Positions 1-7,099 are shown, counted from the stretch's first letter. The stretch: 28,161 nucleotides of DNA from an uncultured Lachnospiraceae bacterium (GCA_937920345.1 CALGVA010000064.1:1-28161); one strand, 5' to 3'. The notes: generated by a model from the sequence alone, not told the origin. Program-made: numbers and translations.

Positions 1-21
1 AGAAATGGAGGAGAGCTATGA
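1..21 (+). CDS. Possible 3' tail of an upstream phage gene (partial)
   Basis: The first 21 bases are open in the frame that ends with TGA at 19-21. That stop overlaps the ATG of the next gene as ATGA, a common arrangement in phage structural operons. Only six codons are visible, so the product cannot be named. The same bases carry the GGAGGAG ribosome site of the following gene. The call rests on the overlap alone. Confidence 0.3.
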   Translation, partial: RNGGEL

Positions 22-350
22 GCTATAAGGTTTCCGGAACAACCATTACTCTTACGCGGGGCGATACTTTCATGGCTCAGATTTCCATTACCGATTCAAA
101 TGGAGATCCGTATGTACCGTCTGAAGGAGATTCCGTTCGCTTTGCAATGAAAGCCAAATATACGGACGAGGATACTTTGCTGATAAAAGACATTCCGATT
201 GATACGTTGAGATTGGTTCTGGACCCAGAAGATACGAAAGACCTTGCTTTTGGAACCTATGTGTATGACGTCCAATTAACGAAGGCATCCGGAGAAGTGG
301 ACACTTTCATCACTACCTCTAAAATCAAAATAACGGAGGAGGTGTGCTGA
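18..350 (+). CDS. Small phage tail/baseplate-type beta protein
   Basis: This 110-residue protein begins MSYKVSGTTITLTRGDT and is rich in alternating hydrophobic and polar residues, suggesting a small beta-sandwich. The pattern resembles the N-terminal domains of Firmicute phage lower-baseplate or tail-fibre proteins (BppU-N-like), but I recognise it only by style. The start is set by GGAGGAG seven bases upstream. It stops one base before the next ATG and is clearly part of one operon with the three following genes. There is no signal peptide or membrane segment. The likely role is in the tail tip or host-recognition apparatus of the integrated phage; this is inference from family style and context. 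Confidence 0.7.
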   Translation: MSYKVSGTTITLTRGDTFMAQISITDSNGDPYVPSEGDSVRFAMKAKYTDEDTLLIKDIPIDTLRLVLDPEDTKDLAFGTYVYDVQLTKASGEVDTFITTSKIKITEEVC

Positions 351-351
351 T

Positions 352-657
352 ATGAGCGGTATACAGGCGCTGGATTCGTTAAACGGAAAAATGTCGGGCA
401 AATCAGTTCTGCGTGGTACTCTTTCGGGCGGTGAGAGTCTAAGTGGGTCAATCTGTGTAACAAAGGAATATGACGTCTACTCCGGAGATTATAAGGTAGT
501 TCCCAGGGCGTCCGGTTCTCAGATCCTAAACACGGCAAATAAGGTACTGAAGGAAGATATTCTGGTCACGGAGGTTCCCTATTGGGAAACCAGCAACGAG
601 TTCAACGGCACGACCGTTTATATTGCAAAGGAGGTGGACGGCAATGGCGATAAATAA
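352..657 (+). CDS. Small phage tail-region protein
   Basis: This 101-residue protein follows the previous stop by one base, with GGAGGAGG just upstream of its ATG. Its second half runs through YSGDYKVVPRASGSQILNTA to EVPYWETSNEFNG. This pattern, roughly Y-x-G-x-Y-x-V-x-P then D-I-x-V then P-Y-x-E-x-S-N, is common in small proteins beside baseplate and tail-fibre genes of Clostridia phages. The exact function is unknown to me. Its last codons overlap the start of the next gene by 14 bases, which implies translational coupling. A structural or adaptor role at the tail tip is inferred from neighbours only. Confidence 0.7.
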   Translation: MSGIQALDSLNGKMSGKSVLRGTLSGGESLSGSICVTKEYDVYSGDYKVVPRASGSQILNTANKVLKEDILVTEVPYWETSNEFNGTTVYIAKEVDGNGDK

Positions 658-1222
658 AGTAATTTACGACGGTAAGACTTTGATTGATCTGACTGGCGAC
701 AGCGTTACGAAAGATAAATTGCTGGTCGGGTATACTGCTCATGATAAGAGCGGTGAAGTGATCGAAGGAACTTGTCCGTTTGATGTGGATTCTACGGACG
801 CTACTGCAACCGCAGCCGAGATACTTGAAGGGCAGACATCATATGCAAGAGGTAAGAAAGTTTCTGGCACCATGAAGAACAATGGAGCCGTTTCTGAGGC
901 GATTACAAGCAAAGATTCGGTCTATACGATTCCAATCGGTTATCACGACGGCTCAGGAACCGTGCAGCTTGATGATACGGAAAAGGCTAAGATTATTCCT
1001 GGCAATATCAAGAAAGGCGTCAACGTTCTGGGAGTAGAGGGTGACTGTGAACCTTCTTCGGACGTTACAGCGCAGGCAAAGACAGCAACACCTTCTACGG
1101 TAAAGCAGACAATTCTTCCTGACGATGGAGTTGATTATCTGTCCCAGGTTGTGATAAACCCTATTGCCTACGTCGAATCTGCTAACTCGGCAGGAGGTAC
1201 AACGGTAACGATTGCGGGGTGA
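644..1222 (+). CDS. Phage tail-associated protein with a repeated N-terminal module
   Basis: The ATG at 644 is preferred over an upstream in-frame start at 623 because AAAGGAGGTGG lies at the correct distance and it yields the N-terminus MAINKVIYDGKTLIDLTGDS. The product has 192 residues. Residues 1-45 form a compact module that recurs as the N-terminus of the next gene. The middle and C-terminal parts (VSGTMKNNG, GSGTVQLD, KKGVNVLGVEGD) are rich in Gly, Thr and Val, like small beta-repeat proteins encoded near phage tail fibres. No enzyme motif is visible. A structural tail role is likely but inferred. Confidence 0.7.
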   Translation: MAINKVIYDGKTLIDLTGDSVTKDKLLVGYTAHDKSGEVIEGTCPFDVDSTDATATAAEILEGQTSYARGKKVSGTMKNNGAVSEAITSKDSVYTIPIGYHDGSGTVQLDDTEKAKIIPGNIKKGVNVLGVEGDCEPSSDVTAQAKTATPSTVKQTILPDDGVDYLSQVVINPIAYVESANSAGGTTVTIAG

Positions 1223-1226
1223 TTAG

Positions 1227-1481
1227 ATGGCTGTAAATAAAGTTGTCTACGGCGGTGAAACGTTGGTTGATCTGACAGGCGACACGGTTACCGAAGAAAC
1301 CCTGCTTAAGGGGTACAGGGCGCATAGAGCTGACGGCGCAATTATTATAGGAACGATGCTGTCCGGATGCCCAATAGAGTTTATTTTGGAGGAAGAGGTT
1401 TCGGACTCGTCCGGGCAGAATATTCGGGACGGGAACGGAAGTATAATTAAAGGCGGAATTAAGTATCGGAGGGTATCCTGA
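1227..1481 (+). CDS. Short paralogue of the preceding phage tail-associated protein
   Basis: This 84-residue protein begins MAVNKVVYGGETLVDLTGDT, matching the N-terminus of the upstream gene almost position by position, through the V-T-x-x-x-L-L-x-G-Y-x-A-H stretch. After about residue 45 the two proteins diverge. This one ends in a Gly-rich, Asp/Ile-rich tail (SGQNIRDGNGSIIKGGIKYR). GGGGTGA just before the ATG, overlapping the previous stop, serves as ribosome site. It is the last gene before a terminator-like hairpin. It is best read as a duplicated, shortened module gene of the phage tail region. Confidence 0.7.
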   Translation: MAVNKVVYGGETLVDLTGDTVTEETLLKGYRAHRADGAIIIGTMLSGCPIEFILEEEVSDSSGQNIRDGNGSIIKGGIKYRRVS

Positions 1482-1499
1482 ATTTGCGAGGAATAATGG

Positions 1500-1540
1500 G
1501 ATGCGGGGCAGTTGATTTATATGCTGTTTCCGCATCTTTT
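1500..1540 (+). terminator. Terminator-like hairpin after the phage tail genes
   Basis: GATGCGG at 1500-1506 pairs with CCGCATC at 1530-1536. A further GCAG/CTGT pairing inside extends the stem, and four Ts follow. It lies just after the last tail-type gene and before the excisionase gene, so it probably ends late-gene transcription. The T-run is short, so efficiency is uncertain. Confidence 0.5.
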
Positions 1541-1621
1541 ACAAAGTATTTTAATTTTTCCGTATAGGGGTTACGACGATGTTAGTTATTATAAATCCGA
1601 AATGAGATGGAGGTGATAAAA

Positions 1622-1804
1622 ATGCAGGAAAAGGTATTGCTTTCGGTTGCAGAAGCGTCACATTTGTTTGGGATCGGACAGCATCGTTTACGCAAAATTA
1701 TTGGTGAGGACTACGATTGTAAATATCACTTGACGCTTGGACGAGTAATCAAAATCAAAAGAAAACCTTTTGAAGAGTATTTAAACAAAGTGCAGGCGAT
1801 ATAA
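1622..1804 (+). CDS. xis: Small excisionase-like DNA-binding protein
   Basis: This 60-residue basic protein begins MQEKVLLSVAEASHLFGIGQ. It has a MerR/excisionase-type winged helix pattern: a hydrophobic strand, the helix SVAEASHLFGI, a second helix HRLRKIIGE, then a basic wing (GRVIKIKRKPFEEYL). Tn916-family Xis proteins have this size and layout. The ATG at 1622 is chosen because GGAGGTGAT sits at 1609-1617; an earlier in-frame ATG at 1607 lies within that ribosome site. It is directly upstream of the integrase, the usual xis-int order. It would bias recombination toward excision of the element; this role is inferred from family and context. Confidence 0.72.
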   Translation: MQEKVLLSVAEASHLFGIGQHRLRKIIGEDYDCKYHLTLGRVIKIKRKPFEEYLNKVQAI

Positions 1805-1808
1805 ATTA

Positions 1809-1858
1809 TCGACAAAGTGCCTCTGATGTGCTATGATAACTATGCATTCGAGGCGCTT
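1809..1858 (+). repeat. Inverted repeat between xis and int
   Basis: AAGTGCCTC and GAGGCGCTT form a nine-pair stem, with one G-U pair in RNA, around a spacer that contains TATG twice. No T-run follows, so this is not an obvious terminator. It could modulate read-through or int translation, or be a protein-binding site. Function is unknown. Confidence 0.3.
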
Positions 1859-1878
1859 CATAATGGAGGGCTGAGAGC

Positions 1879-3120
1879 ATGGCAAACAAGACATCAGGTG
1901 ATAAAAACAAACCTACAAGAAAGAAATTGCATGAAAACGAATTTTTCAATCCGAAAACAAAGAGGTACGAGTATCGGTACAAAGATGTATTTGGAAAAAA
2001 TCGCGTTGTGAGTTCTTACAGGTTGGAACCCACGGATCAGACTCCCAAAGGGAAAAAGTCCGGGCAGAGTTTGCGGGAGAAAGAGGCGGAGATAAACGGT
2101 CTTCTTGCAAAGAACATTGATATTGATGGGGCAAGGTTTACATTACTTGAAGTGGTGGGAAAATATCTTGAATACCTATATAATAGGAAAGAACTGAGTC
2201 ATAATACCAAAATCGGATACAATGTGACCGTTAATAGTTTAAAACAGTATAAGCTTGGTTATATGGAAATCGGGAAAATAAGACCTGAACACTGCGAAGA
2301 ATGGCTTTCGGATATGAAGAAAAAATATCGCGGTTCATCTATACAAAGCCAGATCAGCCTGATCAAGCGGGCATTTGAATATGCTGTGGACTATGATTAC
2401 ATTGTGAAAAATCCATTCAGACGAATTGCTACAGATCGAAGCGACAGCAAATCGATGGAAGCCATTCCGATTGAAGATATGAATAATTTTCTTGATTTTT
2501 GTTCAAAGGATTCCCACAGTGCACATTGTTACGAGATGATGTATATTCTGTTTTGGACAGGATTACGGGCATCAGAGTTATGTGGTTTAACAATAGACAA
2601 TATAGATCTGGATAATTGTCTGATAAAGGTGGAAAAGCAGTTGCAGTCCATTAACCATAAGCATGTTGTTTTGAAACCAAAGACATCGAACGGAGTGCGG
2701 TATATTCCGATGACGACGGGCGTTAGAAAATGTTTTGAGGCCGTTTTGGCAAAAAGGTATCTCAAAGGAGACATAGAACCCGTATGTTATGACGAACGTG
2801 GTAAGGCGTATGAAGGATTTGTATTTCTTGCTACGAGAAGTCGAAAAACCATTATCCGCAGTCATGTTGAAGAATATTTGCAAAATTGTATCAAAAGATA
2901 TAATCAGGCAAATCCATTGAGTCCGATTCGCAAGTTTGAACCGCATATATGCAGACACACATTCGCAACCAATATGCAGGGGTTACCACCAAAAACTTTG
3001 CAGTCGATTTTGGGTCACGGCAATATTACCACGACTATGAATCACTATGTAGACGCAAAGCCCAACGAACTGCAATTAGCTGAAATCAATGCAGTGGCGG
3101 GCAGAATTGCTAATTCGTAA
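1879..3120 (+). CDS. int: Tn916-type tyrosine recombinase (integrase)
   Basis: This 413-residue site-specific recombinase cuts and rejoins the element ends with the chromosome. Residues 1-85 resemble the Tn916 Int arm-binding domain (FFNPKTKRYEYRYKDVFGK). Residues about 88-180 form the core-binding SAM-like domain (THNTKIGYNVT-type helices, SQISLIKRAFEYAVD). The catalytic domain carries R230 in TGLRASEL, K268 in KPKTSNGVRYIP, H356 and R359 in PHICRHTF, H380 in LGHGNITTT and the nucleophile Y390 in NHYVD, so it appears complete and active. The length fits the family. GGAGGG upstream of ATG 1879 sets the start. The gene is the last of the element and reads toward hisH, so the attachment site lies just downstream. 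Confidence 0.93.
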   Translation: MANKTSGDKNKPTRKKLHENEFFNPKTKRYEYRYKDVFGKNRVVSSYRLEPTDQTPKGKKSGQSLREKEAEINGLLAKNIDIDGARFTLLEVVGKYLEYLYNRKELSHNTKIGYNVTVNSLKQYKLGYMEIGKIRPEHCEEWLSDMKKKYRGSSIQSQISLIKRAFEYAVDYDYIVKNPFRRIATDRSDSKSMEAIPIEDMNNFLDFCSKDSHSAHCYEMMYILFWTGLRASELCGLTIDNIDLDNCLIKVEKQLQSINHKHVVLKPKTSNGVRYIPMTTGVRKCFEAVLAKRYLKGDIEPVCYDERGKAYEGFVFLATRSRKTIIRSHVEEYLQNCIKRYNQANPLSPIRKFEPHICRHTFATNMQGLPPKTLQSILGHGNITTTMNHYVDAKPNELQLAEINAVAGRIANS

Positions 3121-3152
3121 AAACTTTTACATACGAATTATTTACGAATTAG
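3110..3152. repeat. Triple TACGAATTA repeat at the end of int, likely recombinase site
   Basis: A perfect 12-bp inverted repeat pairs CTAATTCGTAAA at 3110-3121 with TTTACGAATTAG at 3141-3152. A third copy of the core TACGAATTA lies at 3132-3140, 11 bp (one helical turn) before the copy at 3143-3151. The left arm includes the integrase stop codon. No T-run follows, so it is not a typical terminator. Position and helical phasing suggest integrase or excisionase binding sites at the element boundary; this is inference. Confidence 0.5.
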
Positions 3153-3153
3153 A

Positions 3154-3182
3154 TTGCAAAATGAACCGTAACAAGACATAAT
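3154..3182 (+). promoter_or_regulatory. Candidate promoter for hisH at the element edge
   Basis: TTGCAA at 3154-3159 and CATAAT at 3177-3182 are separated by 17 bp, giving a reasonable sigma-A promoter with four and five consensus matches. It points toward hisH, with an expected start near 3189. It lies among the repeats just after int, so it may belong to the element or to the junction. Confidence 0.4.
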
Positions 3183-3194
3183 GAAATGTAACAA
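3161..3194. repeat. Direct repeat ATGAANNGTAACAA
   Basis: ATGAACCGTAACAA (3161-3174) and ATGAAATGTAACAA (3181-3194) are two copies 20 bp apart that differ only at the two central bases. Short direct repeats flanking a crossover are typical arm-type sites of tyrosine recombinases. They could equally be a regulator's binding sites overlapping the candidate hisH promoter. Confidence 0.4.
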
Positions 3195-3206
3195 AAAAGG
3201 GCATAA

Positions 3207-3269
3207 ACTGCGGACAAAAAATTGTCAAAAGCGCTGAAAAATGCCCGATTCAAGGGGATCATGAAGTAA
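3207..3269 (+). pseudogene. Possible displaced 3' end of a host gene at the attachment site
   Basis: From 3207 one frame is open for 20 codons and ends with TAA at 3267-3269, overlapping the hisH ATG as TAATG. The encoded tail contains SKALKNARFKGIMK, a plausible lysine-rich C-terminus. Elements with tyrosine recombinases often insert in the 3' end of a gene and leave a displaced copy of that end at the far junction. I could not identify the parent gene. A chance open frame of 20 codons is also possible. Confidence 0.3.
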
Positions 3270-3883
3270 TGGTAGCGATTATTGATTATGATGCCGGTAA
3301 TATTAAGAGCGTTGAAAAAGCAATACTGACATTGGGAGAGAATGTCATAGTTACAAGAGACCGGAATGAGATTCTTTCGGCGGAACGGGTTATTCTGCCG
3401 GGTGTCGGCGCGTTTGGAGATGCGATGGGTAAAATTCATCAGTACGGGCTGGCCGAAGTGATTCAGGAGGTTGCCGGCCGTGGCACCCCGTTTCTCGGAA
3501 TCTGTCTCGGACTGCAGTTATTGTTTGAGAGCAGTGAGGAGAGCGAAGGGGTAGATGGACTCGGAATCCTGCCGGGGAAGATTGTAAGGTTTCCGGATGA
3601 CCAGGGGCTTAAGATACCGCACATCGGATGGAACTCTCTTAAGTTATTAAACAGCGGCAGACTGTTTGCCGGGATTGCGGAAGAGTCATATGTATATTTT
3701 GTTCATTCCTATTATTTGCAGGCGGCGGAGCCGCAGATTGTCACGGCAACAACGGAGTACGGTGTGCATGTACATGCTTCTGTGGAAAAGGATAATGTGT
3801 TTGCCTGCCAGTTTCATCCGGAGAAAAGTTCGGATGTGGGTATGACGATTTTGAGAAATTTCCTCAGTATATCGCAAATGTAA
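3269..3883 (+). CDS. hisH: Imidazole-glycerol-phosphate synthase, glutaminase subunit HisH
   Basis: HisH hydrolyses glutamine and passes ammonia to HisF, which makes IGP and AICAR in histidine biosynthesis. The 204-residue length is typical. The class I amidotransferase triad is present: C79 in FLGICLGLQLL, and H183 and E185 in CQFHPEKS. The oxyanion-region motif PGVGAFG is also seen near residue 44. AAGGGGA precedes the ATG, which overlaps an upstream TAA (TAATG). hisF follows after an 85-bp gap, so the complex subunits are co-encoded. The integrated element lies immediately upstream, so any earlier his genes are now separated from it. Identity is secure. Confidence 0.96.
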   Translation: MVAIIDYDAGNIKSVEKAILTLGENVIVTRDRNEILSAERVILPGVGAFGDAMGKIHQYGLAEVIQEVAGRGTPFLGICLGLQLLFESSEESEGVDGLGILPGKIVRFPDDQGLKIPHIGWNSLKLLNSGRLFAGIAEESYVYFVHSYYLQAAEPQIVTATTEYGVHVHASVEKDNVFACQFHPEKSSDVGMTILRNFLSISQM

Positions 3884-3968
3884 TATTGCGGGAAGTATGG
3901 AGTGCACGATCAGGGCACGGAGCACCCGCATGGCAGAGGAAAACCGGCAGGAGGTTTGTAGAGGGTCA

Positions 3969-4730
3969 ATGCATACAAAACGAATCATCCCCTGTCTTGA
4001 TGTAAAGAACGGCAGGGTAGTAAAAGGTGTTAATTTTATCAATTTTAAGGATGCGGGTGACCCGGCCGAGGTCGGTGCGGCCTACGACAGATCCGGTGCG
4101 GATGAACTTGTATTTCTGGATATTACGGCATCTTCGGATGCACGTGCCACGGCGGTAGAGATGGTGCGCAAGGTTGCAGAGAAGGTGTTCATTCCTTTTA
4201 CGGTAGGCGGCGGAATCCGTACAGTAGAGGATTTTAGAGCGATCTTACGAGAGGGAGCGGATAAGGTATCCGTTAATTCAGCGGCGATCATGAATCCGCG
4301 GCTGATTTCAGAGGCGGCGGATAAGTTCGGCAGTCAGTGTGTCGTGGTTGCGATCGACGCAAAACGCCGTCCGGATGGAAGCGGCTGGAATATCTATAAG
4401 AACGGCGGACGCATCGATATGGGGATCGACGCCGTGGAGTGGGCGGTGCAGGCAGAACGTCTGGGAGCGGGCGAGATTCTGCTTACAAGCATGGACGGAG
4501 ACGGCACCAAAGAGGGGTATGATCTGGAACTGACAAGCGCTGTTGCGGGGAATGTGTCGATTCCGGTTATTGCATCCGGCGGAGCCGGCACGATGGAGCA
4601 TTTCTACGAGGCACTCACCGCGGGCAAAGCAGAGGCGGTATTGGCGGCATCGCTGTTTCATTTTAAAGAGATGGAAATTTGCGAATTGAAACGTTATTTA
4701 AGGGAAAAAGGTATTTCTGTGCGGTTATAA
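3969..4730 (+). CDS. hisF: Imidazole-glycerol-phosphate synthase, cyclase subunit HisF
   Basis: HisF is the (beta/alpha)8-barrel cyclase that uses ammonia from HisH to convert PRFAR to IGP and AICAR. From the ATG at 3969 the protein has 253 residues, the family norm, beginning MHTKRIIPCLDVKNGRVVKG. Catalytic acids D11 (CLDVKNG) and D130 (VVVAIDAKRR) are present, as are the phosphate-binding loops TVGGGIRT and IPVIASGGAG. A longer in-frame start at 3897 is rejected because the extra 24 residues match nothing in the family; GAGGG lies just before 3969. The gene is followed by ung rather than hisI or hisE, so the his set is split in this genome. Confidence 0.96.
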   Translation: MHTKRIIPCLDVKNGRVVKGVNFINFKDAGDPAEVGAAYDRSGADELVFLDITASSDARATAVEMVRKVAEKVFIPFTVGGGIRTVEDFRAILREGADKVSVNSAAIMNPRLISEAADKFGSQCVVVAIDAKRRPDGSGWNIYKNGGRIDMGIDAVEWAVQAERLGAGEILLTSMDGDGTKEGYDLELTSAVAGNVSIPVIASGGAGTMEHFYEALTAGKAEAVLAASLFHFKEMEICELKRYLREKGISVRL

Positions 4731-4842
4731 TGACATAGCAGAATGGCTGATTGAATGGATAAAATGTGAAAAGAGAAGAGCAGACACCGGTCTGAGGCGG
4801 GAAAAAGGAGAACGGGTACGGCACTTAGAGGAGATACATGCG

Positions 4843-5520
4843 ATGGCAATGTTGAGTAATGACTGGGCGGCAGCGCTGGACGGGGAATTTCATAAGGCAT
4901 ATTACAGGGATCTCTACAATTTTATTAAAGTGGAATATAGCACAAAGGTGATTTATCCGCCGTCTGAGGAGATTTTCAGCGCGTTTCATTTTACACCTTT
5001 ACAGGAGGTAAAAGTATTGCTCCTGGGGCAGGACCCTTATCATAATGAGCATCAGGCACACGGGATGAGTTTCTCCGTACCGCAGGACCAGAAGGATATA
5101 CCGCCGTCTCTGCAGAATATTTATCAGGAGCTTCATGAAGATTTGGGCTGTTATATTCCGAACAACGGTTATTTAAAGAAATGGGCGGATCAGGGCGTAC
5201 TGCTGCTCAATACAGTGCTTACGGTGCGGGCACATCAGGCAAACTCCCATCAGGGGAAAGGATGGGAACAGTTTACCGATGCCGTGATTGAGGCTGTGAA
5301 TGCGCAGGACCGTCCGATTGTCTATCTGCTGTGGGGGCGCCCGGCGCAGAGTAAGATTCCCATGCTGACCAATCCGAAGCATCTGATTTTAAAGGCGCCG
5401 CATCCGAGTCCGTTGTCGGCATATCGCGGCTTTTTCGGGTGTAAACACTTCAGTCAGTGTAATGATTTCCTGAAGGCGAATGGTGTTACGCCGATTGACT
5501 GGCAGATTGAGAATATATAA
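4843..5520 (+). CDS. ung: Uracil-DNA glycosylase (family 1)
   Basis: Ung removes uracil from DNA to start base-excision repair. The 225-residue protein has the water-activating motif GQDPYHN with D64, the uracil-recognition segment GVLLLNTVLTVR, and the DNA-intercalation loop HPSPLSAYRGFFG with H187. These define family 1 UNG and all key residues are intact. AGAGGAG at 4827-4833 precedes ATG 4843. It lies 112 bp after hisF on the same strand, so it may be co-transcribed or have its own weak promoter; none is obvious. Hairpins at 5549-5617 close the unit. Confidence 0.97.
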   Translation: MAMLSNDWAAALDGEFHKAYYRDLYNFIKVEYSTKVIYPPSEEIFSAFHFTPLQEVKVLLLGQDPYHNEHQAHGMSFSVPQDQKDIPPSLQNIYQELHEDLGCYIPNNGYLKKWADQGVLLLNTVLTVRAHQANSHQGKGWEQFTDAVIEAVNAQDRPIVYLLWGRPAQSKIPMLTNPKHLILKAPHPSPLSAYRGFFGCKHFSQCNDFLKANGVTPIDWQIENI

Positions 5521-5548
5521 AATGGCAGAGGATATTTATAGAGACTGT

Positions 5549-5590
5549 GAAATACCTGTTCTATGCAATATGGTGCAGGTATTTCTATTT
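5549..5590 (+). terminator. Terminator after ung
   Basis: GAAATACCTG at 5549-5558 pairs perfectly with CAGGTATTTC at 5576-5585, followed by TATTT. The 10-bp stem and its position 28 bp after the ung stop support an intrinsic terminator, although the T-tract is interrupted. Confidence 0.6.
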
Positions 5591-5617
5591 CATAGGAAAG
5601 AGTGTTCTGTGAAATAG
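5585..5617. repeat. Second hairpin sharing bases with the ung terminator
   Basis: CTATTTCA at 5585-5592 pairs with TGAAATAG at 5610-5617. It directly abuts and slightly overlaps the previous hairpin, and TGTGAAATA occurs in both. It may be a reinforcement of termination. The rest of the gap from 5618 to 5824 shows no RNA gene or riboswitch that I recognise, apart from the promoter at 5714-5743. Confidence 0.4.
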
Positions 5618-5713
5618 AAGCTTTTCAGGTAGTGTGCGCGGCTTCATGTGCGGAACAAAAGCAGCGCTTGGATTTAATCAGGATTATTAATTGCTGATAT
5701 GCATACGATCATA

Positions 5714-5743
5714 TTTACGGATTATGTGCTGCAGTGTTATGAT
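5714..5743 (+). promoter_or_regulatory. Candidate promoter for lysA
   Basis: TTTACG at 5714-5719 and TATGAT at 5738-5743 lie 18 bp apart, with TGT directly before the -10 as an extended -10 element. Transcription would start near 5750 and give a short leader before the lysA ATG at 5825. No lysine riboswitch (L-box) features could be recognised in the leader. Confidence 0.5.
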
Positions 5744-5824
5744 ATAGTCGTATCTTGAAGCAGACAGGTGGAAGTAAACACTGTACAGGGTGCGGAGTAT
5801 TAAGAGAGGAGTCATGTTCTAAAG

Positions 5825-7099
5825 ATGAAGAAATTACCGTTTGTGACAAAGGAAAAGGTGGAGGAGATCGTTAAGACATATCCGACGCCGTTTCATATTT
5901 ATGATGAAAAAGGAATCAGGGAGAACGCGAAGGCGGTACAGGAGGCTTTTGCGTGGAATAAAGGATTTAAAGAATATTTTGCGGTGAAGGCATGTCCCAA
6001 TCCGTTTTTGATTCAGATTCTGCATGAGTACGGAGCAGGATGCGACTGTTCGTCCATGACGGAATTAATGTTAAGCGACGCATTGGGCATTAGCGGGCAC
6101 GATATCATGTTTTCGTCGAATGATACGCCGGCGGAGGAATATAAGTACTGTGCAGAAGTCGGTGGCATTATTAATCTGGACGATATCACGCATATTGAAT
6201 TTGTCGAGAAGATCCTGGGAAAACTGCCGGAGACCATGAGCTGCAGATATAATCCGGGCGGTGTGTTCCGGCTTAGCAACGGCATTATGGATAACCCGGG
6301 CGATTCAAAGTATGGTTTCACTACGGAGCAGTTGTTCGAAGGGTATCGGATTCTGAAAGAGAAAGGCGTGAAGCATTTTGGCATCCACGCGTTTCTTGCC
6401 AGCAATACGGTGACGAACGAATATTATCCGGAGCTGGCAAGGCAGCTCTTCGAGGCAGCGGTTCAGATCAAAGAGCAGACTGGTGTGGAACTGGAATTTA
6501 TCAACCTGTCCGGCGGTGTAGGGATTCCGTATACACCGGAACAGACCGGTAATGATATCCGTGTGATAGGTGAGGGTGTCCGGAAGGTCTATGAGGAAGT
6601 ACTTGTGCCTGCCGGTATGGGAGATGTGGCGATTTACACGGAAATGGGACGTTTCATGATGGGACCTTACGGTGCTCTGGTGACCAAAGCGATTCATGAA
6701 AAGCATACGCATAAAGAATATATTGGTGTGGACGCGTGTGCGGTTAATCTGATGCGTCCTGCGATGTATGGTGCATATCATCATATTACCGTGCTGGGTA
6801 AGGAAGAAGCGGCCTGTGATCACAAATATGATGTGACAGGCTCTCTGTGCGAGAATAACGACAAGTTTGCCATTGACAGAATGCTGCCGGAGATCGGGAA
6901 AGGGGATTACCTCGTGATTCATGATACCGGCGCGCACGGGTTTGCAATGGGATACAACTATAACGGAAAATTAAAGTCGGCGGAGCTGCTGCTGAAAGAG
7001 GACGGCAGTGTGCAGTTAATCAGACGTGCGGAGACACCGCAGGATTATTTTGCGACGTTTGACTGTTTCGATATTTATCATAAGCTGGAGAAATCGTAA
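5825..7099 (+). CDS. lysA: Diaminopimelate decarboxylase LysA
   Basis: LysA decarboxylates meso-diaminopimelate to L-lysine, the last step of lysine synthesis, using PLP. The 424-residue protein is a fold-type III enzyme: the PLP lysine K55 is in EYFAVKACPNP, the glycine-rich phosphate loop is INLSGGVGIPY, and the C-terminal active-site cysteine lies in TGSLCENNDKFA. The dimer-interface motif GAHGFAMGYNYNG is also present. Related ornithine/arginine or carboxynorspermidine decarboxylases share this fold, but the overall motif pattern fits the Clostridia LysA type best. AGAGAGGAG upstream sets the start. It begins its own transcription unit after the hairpins downstream of ung, and the hydrolase gene follows after 38 bp. 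Confidence 0.88.
   Translation: MKKLPFVTKEKVEEIVKTYPTPFHIYDEKGIRENAKAVQEAFAWNKGFKEYFAVKACPNPFLIQILHEYGAGCDCSSMTELMLSDALGISGHDIMFSSNDTPAEEYKYCAEVGGIINLDDITHIEFVEKILGKLPETMSCRYNPGGVFRLSNGIMDNPGDSKYGFTTEQLFEGYRILKEKGVKHFGIHAFLASNTVTNEYYPELARQLFEAAVQIKEQTGVELEFINLSGGVGIPYTPEQTGNDIRVIGEGVRKVYEEVLVPAGMGDVAIYTEMGRFMMGPYGALVTKAIHEKHTHKEYIGVDACAVNLMRPAMYGAYHHITVLGKEEAACDHKYDVTGSLCENNDKFAIDRMLPEIGKGDYLVIHDTGAHGFAMGYNYNGKLKSAELLLKEDGSVQLIRRAETPQDYFATFDCFDIYHKLEKS

Noticed and set aside
1..1481. Diversity-generating retroelement at the phage tail genes
   Set aside because: No reverse transcriptase or template repeat is present; the similarity between the two tail genes is a protein module duplication rather than adenine-directed variation.
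3207..3269. A hisB 3' end before hisH
   Set aside because: The encoded tail does not resemble the usual HisB C-terminus, so I left the parent gene unnamed.
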